Origin: UBA4416 sp044340865
Lineage (GTDB): Bacteria; Bacteroidota; Bacteroidia; B-17B0; Aurantibacillaceae
Direction of reading: 5' to 3'
DNA length: 12,642 nt
Assembly (NCBI GenBank): GCA_044340865.1
Contig: JBIISW010000073.1
Coordinates: 1 to 12,642, forward strand
In this document: piece by piece, positions 6,934-12,642 of the stretch
Layout: each line of letters starts with the position of its first letter
How positions within the stretch are numbered: the stretch's first letter is position 1
The notes under the pieces: generated by a model
What the model saw: only the letters and a program-made list of their open reading frames with translations
Told to the model about the DNA's origin: nothing
Database searches by the model: none
Translations under genes and position numbers: made by a program

Positions 6934-9100
6934 ATTGAATAATTAATTTCTTTGTTAGTGTGGCATCATTTATTTTTATATTTACAAAGTATATACCTTG
7001 AGATAAATGCCCGTTTTTATTGATGGTTTGCTTAACTTCTTGATTGGTTATTTCTAAATTATCTATTACTTCTAAAATTCTGCCATACAAATCTGTAATT
7101 GAAATTTCAGCGTTCTCATTATGATATAAATTGAATTTTATCTCAGATGATTTATCTGTTGGATTAGGGTACATTGATAGATTTATATTACTTTCTAATT
7201 CATTTAAACCTACAATTCCAGATAAATTAATTTGATCAATGTATATATTATTTGAACTTCCAACTGCTACATCACTTTTAAAATAAAAACGAAACTTAAC
7301 ACTTTGTTTCAAGTTTGGATTAGGATTTGTTGCCGCTAATAGTGAGGCAGAAATACTATGCTGTTTCCATTGCGAAGCTGTTGGATTAAAAGGTGTAGCA
7401 CTGATGCCTCCTGAATTGCTTGCCATGGTTGACGCGCTTGGGTAACCAATAACATTTTGCCAAGAACCACCACAGTCTGTACTGACTTGTAATTTAAATG
7501 TGTCTGCTTGTGCAGTTGTTTTTTTTGCGTAAGCATAGTAAAATGAAAAACTTAGTCCAGTTGTATTCTGACAATTATAAACTGGTGTTTCAAAAATATC
7601 CAAATGCCCAGCCGTATTGCTTTGGCTAGCATTGTTTAGGAAAATACATTTCGGACTACCTAGTGCTCCGTTAGAATTATTTTGTGCCCAAGTGATTGAG
7701 CCAGCATTGTTGTTTTTAATAGTCATGTCCCATGGTAAACTCGAAGCTTCAAAATTTTCTGTAATTGGCGCTGTATATGGACTCCAAGAATTTAAAATAG
7801 AAACGTATGCGTTTTTATTTAAAGTATTTGTTCCATAAGGATTCGCAGCAGTTAACGATACAGAGTAAGTGCCTGGTGTATTATAGGTTACCACTTGAAC
7901 TGATGACGTTGATGTAGATGGTGTTCCTCCTTCAAAAGTCCACGATGGAGAACCTGTTGTTCCATATTGACTTAAATCTGTATAAGTAATTGAATTACCT
8001 GAGCAGTTTGCAGTTTTATTTGACATTAAATTAGCCACTGGTGTACAGGTTGTTGTTGATGTAATTCCTGTAAATGCTAAGTTCGTTGCGCTCCAGAGAT
8101 TACTTCTTCCTGCAGAGGCAGATGTGATAGCGCTTCTCATTTTTACAACTTGAAGTTGGGTAAACATTTTTGGGCATGAAGAGTAATCCATAAAGTTTTC
8201 CATGTTTTCTGTAGTTGAACAACCTGTAAATGGACCTGCATTTGAACCAGGGCAGGTACTAAAAAAACCTTTTGTGATCGGAGTGTCAGATACTCCATCA
8301 TCTCCACATGTAACACCAGGATTATTGGTTGAGCCAAATACATGAGTTAAATTTAACCAATGGCCAATTTCATGGCTCAATGAGCGAGCTTCTGTTCCAG
8401 ATGCCAGATAATCATAACGATATACAATGGCATCTGCACTAGAGCCTGGAGAACTTCCAGGTAAGTAGGTGTAACCAACAATAACGCCTCCTGTTGGCGG
8501 ACATGGGGATGTTGCACTTGATATACATTTTACAATGTAAATATTTAAATATTTATTTGATGCCCAGCGGTTTGTTCCATTTCCTGAATAAGCATAGGCC
8601 GAAATATTAGTTTGACTCCAATTTGTATTAGCATCGTAATGACGAATAATTCCATTTGTGCAATTTCCATTCGGATCTTTTTTTGCTAATTGAAAGGTAA
8701 TTTCTGCATCCACATAAAGCGACGAAAAAGCGGGGTTTATGGTTCCAATATCTGCCCCTAATTTTCTATAATCTTTATTTATTTGCAACATGGCAGTATT
8801 AATATCTGCATCGCTCACATTTTCTATACCACCTTGATGTAAGATGTGAAATACTACAGGAACTGTATAGACTATTGCAGCTGCTTTCCCTGTTTGAGAA
8901 GTTGAAATGGCATTTTTATATTCTAATTCCATTTCTGATTGAATTAAATTATATTTTGTTCTTAAGTTTGGATCTTTAATAAACGCTTCTTCCATGGCTT
9001 CATAAGTATTGCATGGAATTGGAAAAAGTTTAGTATTAGTTTGAGCAATAGATACTGAAAATAATGATAATGCTAGGATAGATAAAAAAGTCTGTTTCAT
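6932..9100 (-). CDS. Secreted M43-like zinc metalloprotease with PKD domain and T9SS sorting domain
   Basis: The protein has 722 residues and starts with a signal peptide (MKQTFLSILALSLFSVSIAQ). The catalytic domain covers about 75-330. It carries the extended zinc motif HEIGHWLNLTH (His243, Glu244, His247, His253), the following CGDDGVSDTP segment and a Met-turn at NFMDYSSCPKMF (Met304). This pattern fits peptidase family M43, the pappalysin/cytophagalysin group. A PKD domain follows at about 365-435, then a cysteine-containing beta-rich region (445-628) that resembles a MAM/jelly-roll-like module. The last 80 residues (MYPNPTDKSSEI, LYGRILE, GIYFVNI, TKKLIIQ) are a type A T9SS sorting domain. 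So it is probably exported by the Sec system and then released or attached to the cell surface through T9SS. It likely degrades extracellular proteins; its substrate is unknown. Confidence 0.93.
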   Translation of the reverse strand: MKQTFLSILALSLFSVSIAQTNTKLFPIPCNTYEAMEEAFIKDPNLRTKYNLIQSEMELEYKNAISTSQTGKAAAIVYTVPVVFHILHQGGIENVSDADINTAMLQINKDYRKLGADIGTINPAFSSLYVDAEITFQLAKKDPNGNCTNGIIRHYDANTNWSQTNISAYAYSGNGTNRWASNKYLNIYIVKCISSATSPCPPTGGVIVGYTYLPGSSPGSSADAIVYRYDYLASGTEARSLSHEIGHWLNLTHVFGSTNNPGVTCGDDGVSDTPITKGFFSTCPGSNAGPFTGCSTTENMENFMDYSSCPKMFTQLQVVKMRSAITSASAGRSNLWSATNLAFTGITSTTTCTPVANLMSNKTANCSGNSITYTDLSQYGTTGSPSWTFEGGTPSTSTSSVQVVTYNTPGTYSVSLTAANPYGTNTLNKNAYVSILNSWSPYTAPITENFEASSLPWDMTIKNNNAGSITWAQNNSNGALGSPKCIFLNNASQSNTAGHLDIFETPVYNCQNTTGLSFSFYYAYAKKTTAQADTFKLQVSTDCGGSWQNVIGYPSASTMASNSGGISATPFNPTASQWKQHSISASLLAATNPNPNLKQSVKFRFYFKSDVAVGSSNNIYIDQINLSGIVGLNELESNINLSMYPNPTDKSSEIKFNLYHNENAEISITDLYGRILEVIDNLEITNQEVKQTINKNGHLSQGIYFVNIKINDATLTKKLIIQ

Positions 9101-9127
9101 AAATTTAATTATTTTATTTTTCTTGTT

Positions 9128-10051
9128 TTATTTTTTGATTTGATCTCTTTGATTTAATGCCATCATTTGTTTCATGGTTTTATCCATGCCTTCAATACTG
9201 CCATCCAAAAAGATAATATTTCCATTTCCTTGTTCTGCGAAGTTTTTAACAGCCTCAGTCCACATACTGAATAGTATGAGTGATGTATCAAGATTTGATT
9301 CTTGCATTTTTTTTGCAGCTTCTGCCATTCCATGAGCAACTTCTTCTCTAAACAAAGCAATACCTTGTCCTCTCATTTGTGCAGCTTCTTTTTCTGCTGT
9401 TGCAGAAATTTTTATAAAGTTACCTTCAGCTTCTGCGGCTTTAGTTCTAGTAATTAATAATGCTTGACCTTCATTTTCGGCAGCAGCTTTTAAATTATTA
9501 CTAGCTACAACTTTGGCCATTGATCGCATCACTTCCTCATCAAATGTAATGTCATTTAGTTGTAAGTCGAGTAAATGATATCCCCATTCTTCAAGCATCA
9601 CATCAAGTTGTTCTTTTACTGCCTCTACAATATCTCTTCTTAAAGATAATACTTCAGATTGTTTTTTTGTTGCTACAAAGGCTCTTACCGATCCTTCAAT
9701 GGAACGGACCAAAGCTTGCATTAAGTTTTTTTCATCAACAAATTTAAAAGCTACATTTTTTATCGACTCTTCATTTTGATTAATAACGGCATACAAAAGC
9801 ATAGCCGTAAAATTAACATTGGCTTGATCAATCGTAACTGCTTGAAATCCTAATTCTACACTTCTGTTTTGAATAGATATTTTTTTATATACCTTTTCAA
9901 TAAATGGAATTTTCATGCTTAAACCTGGACTAAGAATACGTTTGTATTTTCCGAATACAGTTATAACAGCTACCGTTCCTTGCTGAACCGTTACAAAAGA
10001 GAGCAGAATTAAGATTAATCCTAAAACAATAATAAAAATGAAAATTGGCAT
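9128..10051 (-). CDS. SPFH/stomatin-prohibitin family membrane protein
   Basis: This 307-residue protein has one N-terminal transmembrane segment (residues 3-20) followed by QQGTVAVITVFGKYKRILSP and GLSMKIPFIEK, the standard opening of the SPFH (band 7) domain, which runs to about 190. An Ala/Glu-rich segment at 185-250 (AEGNFIKISATAEKEAAQ) is probably a coiled coil for oligomerisation. Stretches such as GYHLLDLQLNDITFDEEVMRSM resemble stomatin and plant hypersensitive-induced-response proteins more than HflK or HflC. Such proteins assemble into rings on membranes and scaffold proteases or transporters. No NfeD-type partner is visible. The gene lies 27 bases before the M43-like protease and on the same strand, so they may be co-transcribed. 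A functional link is not shown, since the protease is secreted. Confidence 0.9.
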   Translation of the reverse strand: MPIFIFIIVLGLILILLSFVTVQQGTVAVITVFGKYKRILSPGLSMKIPFIEKVYKKISIQNRSVELGFQAVTIDQANVNFTAMLLYAVINQNEESIKNVAFKFVDEKNLMQALVRSIEGSVRAFVATKKQSEVLSLRRDIVEAVKEQLDVMLEEWGYHLLDLQLNDITFDEEVMRSMAKVVASNNLKAAAENEGQALLITRTKAAEAEGNFIKISATAEKEAAQMRGQGIALFREEVAHGMAEAAKKMQESNLDTSLILFSMWTEAVKNFAEQGNGNIIFLDGSIEGMDKTMKQMMALNQRDQIKK

Positions 10052-10070
10052 AATAGGTTGTATTTTAAAT

Positions 10071-10078
10071 TAGTTTTG
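10071..10078 (+). promoter_or_regulatory. Candidate Bacteroidota -7 box for the TPR gene
   Basis: TAGTTTTG matches the TAnnTTTG consensus exactly. It lies 40 bases upstream of the TPR gene's ATG at 10119, within the 67-base divergent gap. A TTG at 10045-10047 is 23 bases upstream, at the loose end of accepted -33 spacing. It is a prediction from consensus only. Confidence 0.35.
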
Positions 10079-10118
10079 TAAATTTAGTAAACCAATACAA
10101 TAATCAAACTAAAATTAC

Positions 10119-11105
10119 ATGAATGGTATCAATAAAATATATTTTACCCTTGTATTTTTTATATTTTCCTTCTATTTTTTTGGACAAACTGATACGGCTA
10201 AGATTATTCTACTAAAATCAGTTATTAAGATTGACCCATTTCATTATAATGCCTACAATAAAATGGGCCTTGCAAAAATCAAAACAAATGATTTTAAAGG
10301 CGCAGAAAAAAGTATCAAGCAAGCCATCCGAATTTTGCCTGATAATGTAGAAAGTTATAAAATATTGGTCGATTTATATTTTGAAGAAAAACGGTTTTCA
10401 GAATCAAAATTATATTTAGATTCTGCGATGACTCTAGAAATAAATGACCCAGAACTTTATTATTTTCAGGCAAAACTCATGTATGTTGGTAAAAGTTATA
10501 AACCGGCTTTAGATGCTTGTTTGAAAGCAATTGATTTAAATCCATATTACATGGACGCTTTTTTTTTGAGAGGAGAAATTCGCTTTGCTATGAAAGAGTA
10601 TAATTATGCAATTAAAGAAATTACAGATGGAATAAGTTTTGAACGTGCTGATTTTATTCATTATCAATCCTATAAAACAAGAGCACTAGCTCGTTTCCTT
10701 GTACATGATTATCAAAATGCTGTAAATGACTGGAATGTATATTTGAAGGCTTTTCCAGAAGATGAAGCAGGCCTTATATCCAGAGGTGCAAATAAAATAG
10801 AAGTTGGAGACAATACAGGCGCCATAATTGATTTTGATGAAGCCATTAAGATAAATGCAAATAATCCAGTAAGTTATAATTACAGAGGAGTTGCTAAGGG
10901 CGAGAATAAACAATTCATTGAAGCCATAAAAGATTTTAACACCTCAATTAAGTTAAAATTTGATTATGGCGCTGCTTATGTAAATAGAGCTGCCGTTAAA
11001 TTTGCCAGCAAAGATAAACGTGGTGCTTGCGAAGATTTAAATAAAGCAGATTCTTTAGGTGATGAATTAGCAGTTAGTTTGATCGAAACATATTGTACTC
11101 ATTAG
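10119..11105 (+). CDS. Exported tetratricopeptide repeat protein
   Basis: This 328-residue protein has a signal-peptide-like N-terminus (residues 5-22, ending FYFFGQ). Roughly eight TPR units follow from residue 38 to the end. Repeats are recognised by patterns such as NAYNKMGLAKIKTNDFKGAE at 44-63, YFQAKLMYVGKSYKPALDAC at 115-134, AGLISRGANKIEVGDNTGAI at 217-236, and NYRGVAKGENKQFIEAI at 254-270. TPR arrays bind other proteins, so a scaffold role in the periplasm or outer membrane is likely, but the partner is unknown. The gene is divergent from the SPFH gene and 66 bases upstream of the pterin-synthase gene. No T9SS sorting domain and no catalytic domain are present. TPR proteins of this shape are abundant in Bacteroidota and are rarely assigned a specific job. 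Confidence 0.85.
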   Translation: MNGINKIYFTLVFFIFSFYFFGQTDTAKIILLKSVIKIDPFHYNAYNKMGLAKIKTNDFKGAEKSIKQAIRILPDNVESYKILVDLYFEEKRFSESKLYLDSAMTLEINDPELYYFQAKLMYVGKSYKPALDACLKAIDLNPYYMDAFFLRGEIRFAMKEYNYAIKEITDGISFERADFIHYQSYKTRALARFLVHDYQNAVNDWNVYLKAFPEDEAGLISRGANKIEVGDNTGAIIDFDEAIKINANNPVSYNYRGVAKGENKQFIEAIKDFNTSIKLKFDYGAAYVNRAAVKFASKDKRGACEDLNKADSLGDELAVSLIETYCTH

Positions 11106-11171
11106 TTTGGTAATTAAATGTATTAATCTGCGTATATTCGTCATCTTATTTTTTCGTTAATTTTACATACC

Positions 11172-11579
11172 ATGAAAACAGCTGTATTTAGAAAAGCACA
11201 ATTTAATTCTGCTCATCGTTTATATAATAGTAATTGGACAAATGAGAAGAACGACGAAGTTTTTGGACTTTGTAATAATCCAAATTTTCATGGACATAAT
11301 TACGAGCTGATTGTAAAGTTAACAGGCGATATTGATGCTGAGACTGGCTATGTTTTTGATATGAAAATATTAAATGACATCATTAAGGAAGAAATTATAG
11401 AACGCTTTGATCATAAAAATTTAAATTTAGATACGGTAGAATTCAAAGATTTAAATCCAACGGCTGAAAATATTGCTAAAGTTATTTATGATATTTTAAG
11501 AGATAAAATTGCATACGCGTTTGAACTAGAAATTACACTTTATGAAACGCCACGTAATTACGTTGTTTATCCTGCATAA
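11172..11579 (+). CDS. 6-pyruvoyl/6-carboxy-tetrahydropterin synthase family protein (PTPS/QueD-like)
   Basis: The protein has 135 residues, typical of the family. Zinc ligands are His15 (FNSAHRL), His40 and His42 (HGHNYEL). The catalytic cysteine is Cys34 in GLCNNPNFHGH, and Asp80-His81 in RFDHKNLN complete the triad. PTAENIA and the substrate-binding Glu125 in LYETPRN are present. Such enzymes act on dihydroneopterin triphosphate. QueD makes 6-carboxy-tetrahydropterin for queuosine, whereas PTPS makes 6-pyruvoyl-tetrahydropterin for biopterin. The five residues between Cys34 and the HGH motif resemble eukaryotic PTPS rather than the shorter CxxxHGH of E. coli QueD. Bacteroidota homologues with this form are often annotated QueD, so I leave the symbol blank. 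It is a single gene with no visible queuosine or biopterin partners nearby. Confidence 0.92.
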   Translation: MKTAVFRKAQFNSAHRLYNSNWTNEKNDEVFGLCNNPNFHGHNYELIVKLTGDIDAETGYVFDMKILNDIIKEEIIERFDHKNLNLDTVEFKDLNPTAENIAKVIYDILRDKIAYAFELEITLYETPRNYVVYPA

Positions 11580-11648
11580 ATTTAGCAACGCATAGTTAGG
11601 TTTATCAACATAATTGTTTTATTTTAGAATATTATTATTTTATATATA

Positions 11649-12642
11649 ATGTGCCGAGTTTTTTTATTCTTACTACTATCCTGTTCTTTAAGCCTTTTCT
11701 CTCAACGAGGAAAAAATGGTTCGGTTGTAATTTCAATGGCAAATTCAATTGTAAATATATATACACCATTAACATCAAATGCAATTGCAGGAACTAAAAC
11801 ACTAACCGTTCAAAGTTCTTTATCATACAGTGTTGGCGATTTAATATTTATTATTCAAATGCAAGGAGCGTCTATAAATGCTGGTAAAGATTCTATTTAT
11901 CCTGATCTAACAAGCTCAATACCAACCAACACAACGTTTGGAGCAGTTACTAATTATAATAATTGTGGTAATAATGAATATCATCAAATTTCATCTATTC
12001 CAAATGCTACGTCTATTGTATTAGACTGTGGTTTAAAATATAATTATGATTATTTATCGAAAGTACAGATTATTAAGGTGCCACGTTATTTGGAATTAAC
12101 GTTGAATGGCTCTGGTTCTATTACTTGTCCAACTTGGAATGGGTCAATAGGTGGCATTGCAATGATTGAAACAACCAATAATTGTGTTTTAAATAGTTCA
12201 CCATCTTTTAGTTTAACAGGAAAAGGCTTTAGAGGTGGAGGTTTTGAAAACGCTACAAATTTTGGTGGAAATAAATATGGTTCGATAAAGGCAAACGAAG
12301 GAGCTTATAAGGGCGAGTCCATTGCCGGTGATACAACTCGATATAAAGTTTATTCAGCTGTTTTTGGAAGAGGAGCAATTGCCAATGGTGGCGGCGGAGC
12401 TTGTGTTCATAATGGCGGTGGCGGCGGTGGCGCCAACGGTGGTAATGTTTTATCTTATGATGGTTATGGAAATCCAGTTTCTGGTTACACAACGGCATGG
12501 AATTTAGAGAGTCCTAGTTTTTCAACTCATACTTCATCTGGCGGAGGTAGAGGGGGTTACACTTTTTCAAACTCTAATGCAAACGTTAATACTGCAGCAC
12601 CTGGTTCATCATCATGGGGAGCCGACAATAGAAATAATGTAG
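11649..12642 (+). CDS. Large glycine-rich secreted protein, N-terminal part (3' end outside window)
   Basis: An open frame from ATG 11649 continues without a stop to the end of the window (331 complete codons). It begins with a signal peptide (MCRVFLFLLLSCSLSLFSQ), then TKTLTVQSSLSYSVGDLIFIIQMQGA, a pattern found in large surface proteins of Flavobacteriia that usually end in a T9SS or gliding-motility C-terminal domain. From about residue 195 it becomes glycine-rich (RGGGF, NGGGGACVHNGGGGGGANGG, SGGGRGGYTF), typical of extended or repetitive surface proteins. I infer an outer-membrane or extracellular adhesin-like protein, but the C-terminal domains that would settle its secretion route are outside. 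Upstream is a 69-base AT-rich gap after the pterin-synthase gene. The frame holds throughout with no sign of a break. Confidence 0.75.
   Translation, partial: MCRVFLFLLLSCSLSLFSQRGKNGSVVISMANSIVNIYTPLTSNAIAGTKTLTVQSSLSYSVGDLIFIIQMQGASINAGKDSIYPDLTSSIPTNTTFGAVTNYNNCGNNEYHQISSIPNATSIVLDCGLKYNYDYLSKVQIIKVPRYLELTLNGSGSITCPTWNGSIGGIAMIETTNNCVLNSSPSFSLTGKGFRGGGFENATNFGGNKYGSIKANEGAYKGESIAGDTTRYKVYSAVFGRGAIANGGGGACVHNGGGGGGANGGNVLSYDGYGNPVSGYTTAWNLESPSFSTHTSSGGGRGGYTFSNSNANVNTAAPGSSSWGADNRNNV

Noticed and set aside
11172..11579. Link between the pterin-synthase gene and the photolyase antenna cofactors
   Set aside because: The genes are about 7 kb apart with unrelated genes between, and photolyase antennae are made by folate or lumazine routes. 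The idea rests on the word pterin only.
11580..11648. Promoter for the glycine-rich gene
   Set aside because: The gap is AT-rich and gives only partial matches such as TATTTTAG. No convincing -33 and -7 pair is present.
12253..12498. Histidine- and arginine-rich open frame on the - strand
   Set aside because: It is antisense to the glycine-rich coding region. His/Arg richness is what the complement of Gly codons (GGN) and nearby codons yields in that frame, so it is an artefact.
1..12642. Mobile element, CRISPR array, tRNA or rRNA
   Set aside because: Scanning both strands by eye I saw no transposase or integrase motif, no regularly spaced repeats and no tRNA-like cloverleaf. A covariance-model search could still find a short RNA.

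Overview
The window looks like a piece of chromosome from a Bacteroidota bacterium, most likely Flavobacteriia-like. The DNA is AT-rich and genes lack clear Shine-Dalgarno sites. One gene carries a textbook type IX secretion (T9SS) C-terminal sorting domain, and the cytidylate kinase and PTPS/QueD-like proteins have Bacteroidota-style sequences. The exact genus cannot be read from the sequence. I see no mobile element, CRISPR array, tRNA or rRNA, and no gene-free stretch above about 110 bases.

Region 1 (2-4313, + strand) is a tightly packed light/photorepair cluster of six genes. In order they are the C-terminal end of TspO, a DUF2071/YqjF-like protein, a 48-residue DUF2256 zinc-ribbon-like protein, an iron-sulfur photolyase/cryptochrome (FeS-BCP, PhrB type), a DASH-type cryptochrome and a DUF2805/TIGR03643 protein. 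Stop and start codons abut or overlap at several junctions (TspO/DUF2071 directly abutting, DUF2256/FeS-BCP 14 bases, CRY-DASH/DUF2805 19 bases). This suggests one transcript with translational coupling. The two photolyases would together cover (6-4) photoproducts and cyclobutane dimers. The three DUF proteins are plausible but unproven partners, and the cluster starts upstream of the window.

Region 2 (4342-6893) holds cytidylate kinase on the - strand, convergent with region 1. A divergent pair of + genes follows: a TTG-initiated exported DUF2279 protein and a metallo-beta-lactamase-fold hydrolase 10 bases downstream. A strong bidirectional hairpin terminator (6898-6933) closes this unit.

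Region 3 (6932-10051, - strand) encodes an SPFH/stomatin-like membrane protein, then a secreted M43-like zinc metalloprotease with a PKD domain and a T9SS sorting domain, 27 bases apart.

Region 4 (10119-12642, + strand) carries an exported TPR protein, a 6-pyruvoyl/6-carboxy-tetrahydropterin synthase and the N-terminal part of a large glycine-rich secreted protein that runs off the window.

The best candidate for something under-described is the six-gene photolyase cluster with its three uncharacterised small families. The rest appears to be ordinary chromosomal content for this phylum.
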